DNA from: Porphyrobacter sp. ULC335 | Lineage (GTDB): Bacteria; Pseudomonadota; Alphaproteobacteria; Sphingomonadales; Sphingomonadaceae | Assembly: GCF_025917005.1 (NCBI RefSeq) | Contig: NZ_CP078091.1 | Span: 248,001-312,000, forward strand | Direction of reading: 5' to 3' | DNA: 64,000 bases | Notes under the pieces: model-generated | Databases searched by the model: none | The model's input: the letters and a program-made list of their open reading frames with translations, nothing else | Told to the model about the DNA's origin: nothing | Shown here: piece by piece, positions 8,830 to 17,449 of the stretch | Layout of the letters: each line of letters opens with the position of its first letter | How positions within the stretch are numbered: position 1 is the stretch's first letter | Made by a program: the position numbers and the translations under genes

Positions 8830-8907
8830 CGGACGGCAAGCCGCATTTGCGGCGCCCGGACGGGGCAGGCATTTCAAGTCAATGTTTTGACAGGCTAGGA
8901 ATTCACA

Positions 8908-9438
8908 ATGGCGATTTCTACGGGAGGCGGGGCAGAAACCCCCATGTCCGACATCAACACCACGCCGCTGGTGGACGTGATGCTGGTGCTCCTGATCATC
9001 TTCCTCATCGCGGTTCCGGTCGCGATCCAGACGATCGAGAAGCTGGAGATTCCGGTGTTCGAATCGCTGGAATCGAAGGACAAGGTGGAAAACCTGCTGC
9101 TCACCGTCAGCACCACCGACGATGCTGGCCGTAGCGCGGGTGATCCCGGCTTTACGGGCGCATCGCGGAACGGCGAGTGCCGGATCTACTTCAACAACAT
9201 CACCCCTGTCGATTCGCAGGAACTTCAGGACCAGGCGTTCAAGCGGCTTGATGCGATCGTGAAGCGCGCAGGCGGTCCCGAGGCGCTGATGGCCGATCCC
9301 GAACTGATCCCGCAGGTCCACATCCGCGGCGACGTTGAGGCCCCGTGGAAGTGCGTCGCTGGCGCTATCTTCCGCGTGCAGCTGGCGGGTTATCCGATTG
9401 TCGGGTTCATCTCGAACCCGGTCGCACCCGGCATCTGA
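8908..9438 (+). CDS. exbD: ExbD family biopolymer transporter, copy 1
   Basis: This 176-residue inner-membrane protein has the ExbD signature DINTTPLVDVMLVLLIIFLI, which includes the membrane-embedded proton-carrying aspartate (LVDV), then a periplasmic domain. It is longer than copies 2 and 3 because of an insert (STTDDAGRSAGDPGFTGASR) with NGECRIYFNN and a later cysteine (WKCVAGA), so a periplasmic disulfide is possible. The ribosome-binding site is AGGAAT. It is third in the tonB operon, 31 bases before copy 2. Two non-identical ExbD proteins in series are common in sphingomonads and xanthomonads. Confidence 0.92.
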   Translation: MAISTGGGAETPMSDINTTPLVDVMLVLLIIFLIAVPVAIQTIEKLEIPVFESLESKDKVENLLLTVSTTDDAGRSAGDPGFTGASRNGECRIYFNNITPVDSQELQDQAFKRLDAIVKRAGGPEALMADPELIPQVHIRGDVEAPWKCVAGAIFRVQLAGYPIVGFISNPVAPGI

Positions 9439-9468
9439 TCGTCCAGGCCAATCTAAGGAGAATACACA

Positions 9469-9900
9469 ATGGGTATGTCCGGAGGAAAGCTTGACGGCGA
9501 ACCGATGATGGAAATGAACATGACGCCGCTGATCGACGTTTTGCTCGTTCTGCTGATCATGTTCATCATTACCATTCCCGTGGCCACGCACTCGGTCGAT
9601 ATCGATCTGCCGCAGCCGCAACCGAATGACACGCCGCCTCCGATCGATCCGGTCAAGAACAAGCTTGTTCTGACCCCGGATGATCAGATCCTGTGGAACG
9701 GCACGGCCATCAGCGAAGGTCAGCTGGTCGAAACGCTGCGCCAGACCACCACGATGGCGGTGGAACCCGAGCTCCAGTACGAGCCCGAGGCCCTCGCCAG
9801 CTACGACCTGTCGGTCAAGGTGTTGAGGGACATCAAGGCATCGGGCGTGACCAAGTTCGGCTTCGTCGGTAACGACAAATACCGCGACTTCGCGAAGTAA
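9469..9900 (+). CDS. exbD: ExbD family biopolymer transporter, copy 2
   Basis: A 143-residue ExbD: membrane helix with the conserved aspartate (MNMTPLIDVLLVLLIMFIIT), then a periplasmic domain (NKLVLTPDDQILWNGTAISE) and the C-terminal signature GVTKFGFVGNDKYRDF. AAGGAGA lies just before the ATG. It is the last gene of the tonB operon; a terminator starts about 50 bases after the stop. It is closely related to the third copy at 10184, with FGFVGNDKYRDF in one and FTFIGNEKHRNF in the other. Confidence 0.93.
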   Translation: MGMSGGKLDGEPMMEMNMTPLIDVLLVLLIMFIITIPVATHSVDIDLPQPQPNDTPPPIDPVKNKLVLTPDDQILWNGTAISEGQLVETLRQTTTMAVEPELQYEPEALASYDLSVKVLRDIKASGVTKFGFVGNDKYRDFAK

Positions 9901-9948
9901 TAAGGCCCGCCAGGGGTGCCCTAGGGTGCCTCCAGGGGTGGCTTAGAG

Positions 9949-9980
9949 GGGGCGCTGCGAGGTTTCGCGGCGCCCCTTTT
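9949..9980 (+). terminator. Rho-independent terminator of the tonB-exbBD operon
   Basis: GGGGCGCTGCGA (9949-9960) pairs with TCGCGGCGCCCC (ending 9976) with one G-U pair and a short loop, followed at once by TTTT (9977-9980). It lies about 50 bases past the exbD stop, where the operon should end. Confidence 0.8.
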
Positions 9981-10013
9981 GCTTGGCAGGGGTAGGCTTT
10001 CCCTCACTGCCAA

Positions 10014-10029
10014 TGTTTCACGTGAAACA
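10014..10029. other. parS centromere site (ParB binding)
   Basis: TGTTTCACGTGAAACA is a perfect 16-bp palindrome identical to the consensus bacterial chromosomal parS sequence bound by ParB/Spo0J. It lies in the intergenic gap between the tonB-operon terminator and the third exbD, outside any coding frame. It is the only such site I find in the window. Chromosomal parS sites cluster near the replication origin, and mipZ, whose product binds ParB, lies 9 kb away. The window therefore probably belongs to the origin-proximal part of the chromosome. Confidence 0.88.
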
Positions 10030-10183
10030 TTTCATGAACATCGGGCGGCGCTGGCAAAGGGTTGCGATCCCCGTACCGGTACGCGTTAGGCAACCTGCTC
10101 TTTTTGCGATATTCTTGCCGCATCAGCGCGGCCGCCGTCCCGGGCTCGTCCGGTTGGGGCCGCCCTGAGCAGGGAGATCGACC

Positions 10184-10609
10184 ATGCCGCACACCGTGAC
10201 CCGCCCCAATCTCTACGCCCGCCGCCTGCCGATTGCCGAGATGAACGTGACCCCCTTCATCGACGTGCTGCTGGTGCTGCTGATCATGCTGATCCTCGCG
10301 ATACCCATGCCCACCAATGTCACCCCGGTCGACCTCCCCGCCGATACCGCGCGGCTTCCCGTGCTCGAGAGCAATGCGATCACCATCGACGCGAATGACC
10401 GCCTGTCATGGAACGGCGTGCCGGTTTCGGCCGAGGAACTGCGCGCGCAAGTCTCCGCTGCAAGCGCGCTCAAGGTATCCCCGGTGCTGCGCTTCGAACC
10501 CGACGCACTCGCCAGCTACGACACCGCCGCCCGCACCATCGCCCTGATCCGCGAGGAGGGCGCGGAAAGCTTCACCTTCATCGGCAACGAGAAGCACCGG
10601 AACTTCTGA
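10184..10609 (+). CDS. exbD: ExbD family biopolymer transporter, copy 3
   Basis: A 141-residue ExbD protein with the same helix and aspartate (MNVTPFIDVLLVLLIMLILA), then a small periplasmic domain ending GAESFTFIGNEKHRNF. AGGGAGA (10171-10177) precedes the ATG. It sits beyond the operon terminator and the parS site, so it is likely transcribed separately. Resemblance to copy 2 along the whole length, including LASYD and the SW/LWNG motif, suggests duplication. It has no ExbB of its own here and may exchange with the other ExbD subunits. It ends against the Lhr-like helicase at the 13-bp palindrome. Confidence 0.92.
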   Translation: MPHTVTRPNLYARRLPIAEMNVTPFIDVLLVLLIMLILAIPMPTNVTPVDLPADTARLPVLESNAITIDANDRLSWNGVPVSAEELRAQVSAASALKVSPVLRFEPDALASYDTAARTIALIREEGAESFTFIGNEKHRNF

Positions 10610-10618
10610 CAGCCGGGC

Positions 10619-10652
10619 CCGCTGGAGGGGGACGCTAATCCCCCTCCAGCGG
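10619..10652. terminator. Perfect 13-bp hairpin, candidate bidirectional terminator
   Basis: CCGCTGGAGGGGG (10619-10631) and CCCCCTCCAGCGG (10640-10652) form a perfect stem around the 8-base loop ACGCTAAT. It lies between convergent genes. The stop codon of the helicase gene (10635-10637) is in the loop, and its last four sense codons form one arm. There is no T-run on either side, so it may act with Rho or as a 3' barrier. Confidence 0.6.
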
Positions 10653-13112
10653 CACATCCGGTCGCATCGCCGCGGCGATCAGCCCCTCAGCTTCGAGCAG
10701 CAGTTCGTCATCCACCGCACCCTGCGGCACGGCCTCGCGCCCGATCATCGTCATGACCGGCACCGCGAGCGGCGACACGCGGTCGAGGGTGACATGGACC
10801 AGCTCGCGCTGGGACCGCTCCAGCAGGTCGGCGAGGCGGCCCACATCGGTCATCCGCGCCCGGGCATCGGCCCAGGCGGCCTCGATCAGCACATGATCGG
10901 GCTCGTACTTCCTCAGCACATCGTAGATCAGGTCGGTCGAGAAGGTCACCTGCTTGCCGGTCTTCTTCTGCCCCGGGTGCTGGCGTTCGACGAGGCCCGA
11001 GATCACCGCCACTTCGCGGAACGCGCGGCGTAGCAGGTGGCTTTCGGTCACCCACTCGACGAACTCCCCCGTCAGAATATCGGGAGACAAGAGTGGCGCG
11101 GGGTTCTCCACGGGCTTCAGTCCCCACACCGCAAGGCAATAGTCGTTCGCCACGAACCCGCCCGGCAATAGCCCGCGATCCTCCATCCGGCGGGTGATCA
11201 GCATCCCCAACGACTGGTTCGCGTTCCAGCCCTCAAAGGTGTAATAGGCGGTGTAGTGCTTGCCCCCGTGGGGGAAGCTTTCGACCAGCAGCTCGCCGGG
11301 CGCAGGAAGCCGCGAGCGGTAGTCCTGCATCTCCAGCCATTCGCGCACATCATCGGGGAAGCGCCCCCAGCCGGCCCGGTCGGCAAGCAGCGCCTGCACG
11401 CGGGTGGAGAGGTGGGTGGTCAGCGGCAGGCGCAGCCCGCCATAGGAGGGGATGGTGGCGCTCTTCTTGGCGGCGCGCACCACGACGTCCATGTCCTTCA
11501 CGCCTTCGACCTCAAGGCTCATGCCCGCAAAGAAGAAGGTGTCTCCGGGGGAGAGCTGCGCGGCGAAACGCTCCTCGACCTTGCCGAGGCTGCGACCGTT
11601 TTTGAAGCGCACGGTGAGCATCTCGGAATCGACGATGATCCCGGCATTCATCCGGTGGCGCTGCGCCTGATTGGGGTGGGCCAGCCGCCACACGCCGTCC
11701 TTGCCGCGCACGATCCGCTGGAAGCGGTCATAGGCCTTGAGCGCGTAGCCCCCGTTCGAGACGAACCCCAGCACCCGCGCAAAGGTTTCCGCATCGACCC
11801 AGCTATAGGCAAGGCTGCTGCGCACCTCGGCCAGCAGCGCGGCCTCGTGGAACGGTGCAGCGCAGGCGCAGGCCATCACGTGCTGGGCGAGCACATCAAG
11901 GCTACCGGGGCGGAAGGCCTCGCCATCGCGCTGGCCCTCGTCGACCGCCTGTTTTGCGGCAGTGGCTTCGAGGAATTCGAAGCGATTGCCCGGCACCAGA
12001 ACCGCGCGGCTTGGCGTGTCGAGCCGGTGCCCGGCCCGCCCGATCCGCTGGAGCAGCCGCGACGAACCCTTGGGCGCGCCCATCTGCACGACGAGATCGA
12101 TATCACCCCAGTCGATCCCCAGATCGAGGCTGGCGGTGCAGACCAATGCGCGCAATTCCCCCCGCGCCATCGCCTCTTCGACCTTGCGGCGCGCTTCGGT
12201 GGAAAGGCTGCCGTGGTGGATACCGATAGGCAGGTGATCCTCGTTTTCCTCCCACAAGCACTGGAAGATAAACTCGGCGAGGAAGCGTGTGTTGGTGAAG
12301 ACCAGCGTGGTGCGGTTGGCCTTGATCGCCTCGTAAAGCTGCGGGACGGCCCAGCGCCCCGCGTGCCCGCCCCAGGGGATACGTTCTTCGATGGGGAGCA
12401 GGATCTCGACCTCGGGATCGGCCCCCTCCTCGCCCAGCACCAGCGCGGCTGCAGCGATTTCGCCGCTCTCGCCGGTTTGCGGGGCGAGCCATTCCTGAAA
12501 GTCGCGGGGGTTTGCCAGCGTGGCGGAAAGGGCAACCCGCTGCGCCTGCGGTGCCAAAGCGTGGAGCCGCGCGAGGCTCAGCGCCAGCAGATCGCCGCGC
12601 TTGTCGGTGGCGAAGGCGTGGACCTCGTCGATGACGATGCGTTTCAGCCCCGCGAACAGATCGGCGCTCTCGGGATAGGAGAGCAGCAGCGAGAGGCTTT
12701 CGGGCGTGGTCAGCAGGATATGCGGCGGGCGTTCTCGCTGGCGTTTCTTGCGATCGGACGGGGTGTCGCCGCTGCGGGTCTCGACCCGGATTGGCAGGCC
12801 GACCTCCTCGATCGGGGTCAGCAGGTTGCGCTTCACGTCCTGCGCCAGCGCCTTCAGCGGCGATATGTAGAGCGTGTGCAGGCCTTCGGGCGGCGGCGTA
12901 TCACTCGCAAAGTCGCACAGGGTCGGCAGGAAGCCCGCGAGCGTCTTGCCCGCGCCGGTGTCCGCCACGAGCAGCGCATGATCGCCTGCACGCGCCTTCT
13001 CCAGCATCTCCCACTGGTGCCGCCGCACCCGCCACCCGCGTGCATCGAACCACGCGGCGATTTCGGGCGGGAGCGCTGCGCTGGCAGGATCGGCAGGGGT
13101 CACGTCAGCCAT
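10635..13112 (-). CDS. Lhr-like DEXH-box helicase (ligase-associated DNA-damage-response type)
   Basis: This 825-residue superfamily 2 helicase should unwind or remodel DNA using ATP in the cytoplasm. Visible motifs in order: the Q-motif region (RRHQWEMLEKA), Walker A ADTGAGKT, motif Ib-type LLTTPESLSLLL, Walker B IDEVHAF, SALSATLANP-type motif III (VALSATLANP), TNTRFLAEF, and motif VI QRIGRAGHRLD. The long C-terminal Lhr region (PSYGGLRLPLTTHLS, FVEWVTESHLLRRAF) matches the ~820-residue group often found next to an ATP-dependent ligase and an MBL-fold exonuclease. Those partners are not next to it here. Its last codons form one arm of the 10619-10652 hairpin. Confidence 0.88.
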   Translation of the reverse strand: MADVTPADPASAALPPEIAAWFDARGWRVRRHQWEMLEKARAGDHALLVADTGAGKTLAGFLPTLCDFASDTPPPEGLHTLYISPLKALAQDVKRNLLTPIEEVGLPIRVETRSGDTPSDRKKRQRERPPHILLTTPESLSLLLSYPESADLFAGLKRIVIDEVHAFATDKRGDLLALSLARLHALAPQAQRVALSATLANPRDFQEWLAPQTGESGEIAAAALVLGEEGADPEVEILLPIEERIPWGGHAGRWAVPQLYEAIKANRTTLVFTNTRFLAEFIFQCLWEENEDHLPIGIHHGSLSTEARRKVEEAMARGELRALVCTASLDLGIDWGDIDLVVQMGAPKGSSRLLQRIGRAGHRLDTPSRAVLVPGNRFEFLEATAAKQAVDEGQRDGEAFRPGSLDVLAQHVMACACAAPFHEAALLAEVRSSLAYSWVDAETFARVLGFVSNGGYALKAYDRFQRIVRGKDGVWRLAHPNQAQRHRMNAGIIVDSEMLTVRFKNGRSLGKVEERFAAQLSPGDTFFFAGMSLEVEGVKDMDVVVRAAKKSATIPSYGGLRLPLTTHLSTRVQALLADRAGWGRFPDDVREWLEMQDYRSRLPAPGELLVESFPHGGKHYTAYYTFEGWNANQSLGMLITRRMEDRGLLPGGFVANDYCLAVWGLKPVENPAPLLSPDILTGEFVEWVTESHLLRRAFREVAVISGLVERQHPGQKKTGKQVTFSTDLIYDVLRKYEPDHVLIEAAWADARARMTDVGRLADLLERSQRELVHVTLDRVSPLAVPVMTMIGREAVPQGAVDDELLLEAEGLIAAAMRPDVPLEGD

Positions 13113-13150
13113 GTGGGCGCTAACCCCCGCCCCGGCAAGCCTCGCGCGGG

Positions 13151-13975
13151 TTACTCCGAAACGGGCTCGGGCAGCATTTCCCTGATCTGGGCAGCGCTCA
13201 TGCCAGTTAGCGCAACGACGCGCGCCTGTTCCGCCTTGGACAGCGCATCGAAGCCGCGCTTGGCGGGCAGGTCTGCACCGGCCGCTGCCATCTTCTGCTC
13301 CATGCTGCCAAAGGCGCCCATCAGCTGCGGGAGGGACTCCATGGTCGCCCCGATGATGCGCGGATCGCTCGACATGGCGTAACTCTTGCGGGCATAGGCG
13401 GCGCCGGTTTCGGTCATGAAGAACGCCTCGATATCGTCGAGCTCGGTCTGGTTGAAATTGATCGCGTAAAGCTCGGACATGGCCTTGCGCATGGTGGGTT
13501 CCATGACGGTCATCATGTCGCGCATCAACCCCGGCATCAGTGCCATTTCGCGCTGGTGCCGTTCGGCATAGGCGGGATCGAACAGCGCGGCGAGTTCGGC
13601 GATCTGCTCTTCGGAAAGATCGAGATCGCCAGGGCTGATGCCAATACCCTTTTGGACCACGCTATTCGCCGGAGATTCGGTCGCGGCCATGATCGGGCCC
13701 ATGATCTTGTCGAACATGCTGCCCATCATTTCGCCCAGCGTTCCTTCGGGGATCATGCGATTGATCACCCGCTGCGCCTGCGGCAGGCGGGCCTGCTGTT
13801 CTTCGGTGAGCGGCTCGGCCGGGAACATGCTGCCCAGCATCGCCATCGTCTGATCCATTTCCTCGCCTTCGGGCGAGACGGCTTCCACTGGCGGAGGGCT
13901 GTCCTGCGCGGCGACAGCAGCCGGAACGGCGAGCAGCGAAAGCGCCGAAGCAGCCAGCAGAATTCTGAATTTCAT
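13151..13975 (-). CDS. Exported DUF2059-like protein
   Basis: A 274-residue protein starting at ATG 13975, chosen because GGGGAG lies about nine bases upstream and a clean signal peptide follows (KFRILLAASALSLLAVPAAVAAQ). The C-terminal half is helical and contains YAINFNQTELDDIEAFF and ETGAAYARKSYAM, the pattern of DUF2059, a periplasmic helical domain of unknown function (a phenylalanine near the helix turn, then T-E/P-T-G-x-x). A Met-rich N-terminal part (EEMDQTMAMLGSMFPAE) precedes it. It has no obvious operon partner. Confidence 0.7.
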   Translation of the reverse strand: MKFRILLAASALSLLAVPAAVAAQDSPPPVEAVSPEGEEMDQTMAMLGSMFPAEPLTEEQQARLPQAQRVINRMIPEGTLGEMMGSMFDKIMGPIMAATESPANSVVQKGIGISPGDLDLSEEQIAELAALFDPAYAERHQREMALMPGLMRDMMTVMEPTMRKAMSELYAINFNQTELDDIEAFFMTETGAAYARKSYAMSSDPRIIGATMESLPQLMGAFGSMEQKMAAAGADLPAKRGFDALSKAEQARVVALTGMSAAQIREMLPEPVSE

Positions 13976-14058
13976 ATGCGAGTCTCCCCTGAACATCACG
14001 CGATGATGCCCGCTCGTCGTCGGGCTTGCCAGCCCCATTCGCAAGGAGGTCAAAGGGG

Positions 14059-15690
14059 TCAGAGCCCCTTCATCACATCCTTGGGCACCGGCCGCGATGA
14101 TGCGCGCGCGGCCTCGATCAGCGATGCCTCGGCGGTGCAGCGGTCGGCGCTTTCGGGATCGGTCAGTGCAGCGACCATCCGCTTTTCGGGCAGCCCGCTG
14201 CGCTTGATCACATCCTCGACCAGCCAGCCGGGAATGCTGTACCGGAACTCCCCGCTCTCGACCCTCTGGCCCAGCAGCTTTGCGTCGAGCAATTGCCGCA
14301 GCAATGCCCGCTCCCGGTCCCGTTCCTTGCCGGTCAGGTCGAGATCAATGCCGAGGAACTTCGCCGTCATCACCTCGCGGCACACGGCATCCGATTGGCG
14401 GCGGGCGGCGGTCATCCACAGGCTCTTGAGATCGGCGCGCACGGCAAGATTGGCCTCATCGGCAGATGTGGCCGAGGCAATCGCCTTCATCCGGACATAG
14501 GCCAGCAGCGCGCCCTTGGCCTGCGCGGGGAAGGCCACCAGCGGGTCCAGCTGATCGGCGAAGGCTGGATCGGCGGCGCGAACTTGTGTGATGCCCACAC
14601 CCTCGCCGAAGACCTCGGCGATCTGCGCGTCGATCTCCTCGGCGCTTGGCGCGGCCTCGATAACCGGCGGAGCGGAATTTCGGTCCTTCCATTCCAGCGC
14701 GTCGGCCACGAAGCCGAGCACCATGATCACGCAAAACGCAACAACGATACCGCGCACGATCCGCGGCACGAGCCCACCCGGATTGCCCTCAAGCGAGCCC
14801 TGCTTGTCCCACGAGGCGACCCGTTCGGAATCGAGATGGCTTTCCAGTTCGGGATAGCGCTGGCGGATGCCGGTCAAAAGCTTGTCGACCTCAAGCCGCT
14901 TGACCCGCAGCCGGTCCAGCACCCCCGCCTTCCCCGGCCGGGAAAGTTCCACCCACGCCTTGTGCAGCGGATGGCCGGGCTGCTGCACCTTCTCGTGGAA
15001 GCGCATCCCCTTGAGGCGATCATTGAGGAAGCGCAGCGCCGCGCGTTCGTCCAGCGCGCCGGCCTCGTCGATCCAGTGGAAGGCGGCATTGGCGGGTTCA
15101 ACAAACGGCGCCGAGCGCGGCCAGGTGCGCGCGAAGAGATCGGCGAGCCCGCTGTCGAGCGCGTCATGCTCTTCAAGATCGGCTTCCTCGGCCCGCGCGA
15201 TCAGCGTGTGCAACGCGGCGAGACCATCGTCCAGCTCGGCGTGGGTGACCGCCTCGTCGCTCGGATCACCATCAGGGTAGAGCACGTCTAGCAGCCGGTT
15301 CCACGCGGCCTGCGCGCGAACCTGAGCCTCGCTCAGTTCGGATGTGGGAGCAGGTGTGGGTGCGGATGAGGGTGCGGGTGTGGGTGTGGACGGAGCCGGA
15401 ACTGGGCGCTGGATGCCCGGCGCAATGTCCCATGCGCCATCATCATCGTCCCAATCGTCCGCGTCGTCGTCCCAGTCGCCGAGGCCGAGATCATCCTCCT
15501 CAGCCTCGCCGCGTTGGCTCTGTGCCGCCAGCCACAGCGCCTGATCGCGTGCGCGGCGCAGCTCGGCATAGCCGGCGATGTCCTCATCGACATTGGTCGC
15601 GCGCAACGCGTCGGCATAGGCCTTGCGGATCGCCCCGGTATCGCTGGTCTCGTCGATCCCGAGGCGGTTCCAGGGGAAGCGGCGGCTCAT
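14059..15690 (-). CDS. J-domain-like membrane co-chaperone, partner of the HscC-like Hsp70
   Basis: 543 residues. The N-terminus (WNRLGIDETSDTGAIRKAYA, then AELRRARDQAL) has the helix pattern of the divergent J-like domain of the DjlB/DjlC type that accompanies HscC. The HPD tripeptide that normally activates Hsp70 is absent: the loop reads RATNVDED. Next come an acidic, Asp/Trp-rich segment (about residues 65-90), a Thr/Pro/Ala-Ser linker, a helical region, one transmembrane helix (IVRGIVVAFCVIMVLGFVAD), and a second helical domain to the C-terminus. It overlaps the Hsp70 stop by four bases (ATGA), so the two are translationally coupled and very likely work together. Confidence 0.75.
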   Translation of the reverse strand: MSRRFPWNRLGIDETSDTGAIRKAYADALRATNVDEDIAGYAELRRARDQALWLAAQSQRGEAEEDDLGLGDWDDDADDWDDDDGAWDIAPGIQRPVPAPSTPTPAPSSAPTPAPTSELSEAQVRAQAAWNRLLDVLYPDGDPSDEAVTHAELDDGLAALHTLIARAEEADLEEHDALDSGLADLFARTWPRSAPFVEPANAAFHWIDEAGALDERAALRFLNDRLKGMRFHEKVQQPGHPLHKAWVELSRPGKAGVLDRLRVKRLEVDKLLTGIRQRYPELESHLDSERVASWDKQGSLEGNPGGLVPRIVRGIVVAFCVIMVLGFVADALEWKDRNSAPPVIEAAPSAEEIDAQIAEVFGEGVGITQVRAADPAFADQLDPLVAFPAQAKGALLAYVRMKAIASATSADEANLAVRADLKSLWMTAARRQSDAVCREVMTAKFLGIDLDLTGKERDRERALLRQLLDAKLLGQRVESGEFRYSIPGWLVEDVIKRSGLPEKRMVAALTDPESADRCTAEASLIEAARASSRPVPKDVMKGL

Positions 15691-17402
15691 AGCGGGGAGT
15701 GGGCGTCGACCTCGTCGAGCAACCGCCCCAGCCCTTCGCGCGCGTCGGCGATGATGCGCGGGTCCTGCTTGTCGAGCGCGCCCTGAAACTCGGTCAGCGC
15801 TTGCCCGATGAAGTCGCGGACATGGCCGGTGAAGCCCTCATAGGCCCGCTCAGCTCGCGCCAGCATGGCAACATTCTCGGCCTCGTCGCGCGGATGGACC
15901 TTCAGCTTTTCGAGCAGCTTGCGGCGGCCCTCGATATCCTTCTGGGTGCGCCGGTCTTCCTCGTCGACAATCACCAGATTGCGCGTCAATCCGGTCTCGG
16001 GCACCGCAACATCGACTTCGAGCAGCCCGCTGGTGTCATAGGTGAACCGCACATCCACCCCGATCTCGCCTGCCGGGCGCGGCGGCACGGGCACGGTCAG
16101 CTCGCCCAGCTTGACGTTCTTTTTCACGTCGCGCGCTTCGCCCTGATAGATCGCGAAGACCACTTGCCGCTGGTTGTCGGCAAGGGTGCGGAACCCCTCC
16201 ATCCGGCTGACCGGCACGGGGGTGTTGCGCTCGATGATCGGCGCGAAAATGTCATCATGATACCGCCCGTGCTGGTCGCGGGTCGCGGTGTTGACGCCCA
16301 GCGTGAAGGGCGCGACGTCGGTGATGCGGATCTCCTCGAGCCCGTCCCCGCCCGACAGCAGCCCCGCCTGGATCGCAGCCCCCAGCGCGACGGCGTGATC
16401 GGGGTGAACGGTGGCGTTGGGGAAGCGCCCGAACATCCGGGTGAGCGCCTTGCGCACCACCGGCATTCGCGTCGCCCCGCCGACCAGCACGATGTCCGAC
16501 AGGCTCTTCACGTCGATATGGCAATCGCGCAGCGCCCGGATCACCGGATCGCGCAGGCGTTTGACGAGAGCGGCAGCGGCTTCCTCGAAAGCCTCGGTCG
16601 TGACGCGCGCGGTCAGTGCCGTATCATCCGCAACCACGGTGAAATCGGCCTCCTCGGCGCTGGAAAGCGCGCGGCGGGTGCGTTCCGCCGCAAGCGTCAG
16701 CAGCGCGCGGCGGCGGTCCGCGGGAAGGGTGTCGAGCGCGCCGGCGGGCAGCATCGGTTCGACCAGCTTGACCAGCACATCGTCGAAATCATCGCCGCCC
16801 AAGCGGTTGTCGCCGGCCGAGGCGCGCACCTCGACAATGCCTTCGAACATCTCGACAATCGAGACGTCGAACGTGCCGCCGCCCAGATCGAAGACGAGGA
16901 AGGGCTCGCGGTCGCCCCGGTCGGTCAGCCCGAAAGCGAGTGCGGCGGCGGTCGGTTCGTTGATGAGGCGCTTGACCTCAAGCCCCGCAATCTCTCCTGC
17001 GCGACGGGTGGCGCGGCGCTGGCGCTCGTTGAAATAGGCTGGAACCGTGATGACCGCCGCGGTGGGCCGTTCGCCCGTCGCCGCCTCGACATCATCGGCA
17101 AGACTGCGCAGGACCATCGCCGATAGGTCCTCGGGCGTCAGCGTGGTGCCTGCCAAGGTGACGGTGCTCGCCGTCCCCATCATCCGTTTGAAGCTGGTAG
17201 CCGTGTCCGCCGGATGGGTCGCCATCCGGTCAAGCGCGGCTTGCCCCACCCAGCTCTGCCCGCCTTTGGCGAGGCTGACAGCGGAAGGGGTCAGCTCCTT
17301 GCCCAAGGCATTGGGCACAAGCTGCGGCGCACCGTCCTGCCAAAGCGCCACGGCGCTGTTGGTGGTGCCAAGATCAATCCCGACAAGCATTGAAGCCGTC
17401 AT
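15687..17402 (-). CDS. Hsp70 family chaperone, HscC-like
   Basis: 571 residues, shorter than DnaK (about 640) because the C-terminal lid is reduced. The ATPase domain shows phosphate-1 LVGIDLGTTNSAVALW, phosphate-2 FLVFDLGGGTFDVSIV, and the adenosine motif VLVGGATRMPVVRKAL. The substrate-binding part (DVAPFTLGVNTA, FRTLADNQRQVVFAIYQGE) follows. The length, the degenerate J partner and the order match HscC (specialised Hsp70 of E. coli) more than DnaK. It likely handles a small set of clients. The downstream J-like gene starts inside its stop codon. The start could also be Met5. Confidence 0.88.
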   Translation of the reverse strand: MTASMLVGIDLGTTNSAVALWQDGAPQLVPNALGKELTPSAVSLAKGGQSWVGQAALDRMATHPADTATSFKRMMGTASTVTLAGTTLTPEDLSAMVLRSLADDVEAATGERPTAAVITVPAYFNERQRRATRRAGEIAGLEVKRLINEPTAAALAFGLTDRGDREPFLVFDLGGGTFDVSIVEMFEGIVEVRASAGDNRLGGDDFDDVLVKLVEPMLPAGALDTLPADRRRALLTLAAERTRRALSSAEEADFTVVADDTALTARVTTEAFEEAAAALVKRLRDPVIRALRDCHIDVKSLSDIVLVGGATRMPVVRKALTRMFGRFPNATVHPDHAVALGAAIQAGLLSGGDGLEEIRITDVAPFTLGVNTATRDQHGRYHDDIFAPIIERNTPVPVSRMEGFRTLADNQRQVVFAIYQGEARDVKKNVKLGELTVPVPPRPAGEIGVDVRFTYDTSGLLEVDVAVPETGLTRNLVIVDEEDRRTQKDIEGRRKLLEKLKVHPRDEAENVAMLARAERAYEGFTGHVRDFIGQALTEFQGALDKQDPRIIADAREGLGRLLDEVDAHSPL

Positions 17403-17449
17403 AGCGCGGGTCGCGCCTCAGGCAATTGGAATTGCAGTGGTCCCGGCGG

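Noticed and set aside
11256..13382. A 708-codon plus-strand frame opposite the Lhr-like helicase
   Set aside because: An antisense shadow: all helicase motifs are on the minus strand, and the plus-strand translation has no recognisable features.
15699..17126. A 475-codon plus-strand frame opposite the Hsp70 gene
   Set aside because: Antisense artefact; the Hsp70 motifs fix the coding strand.
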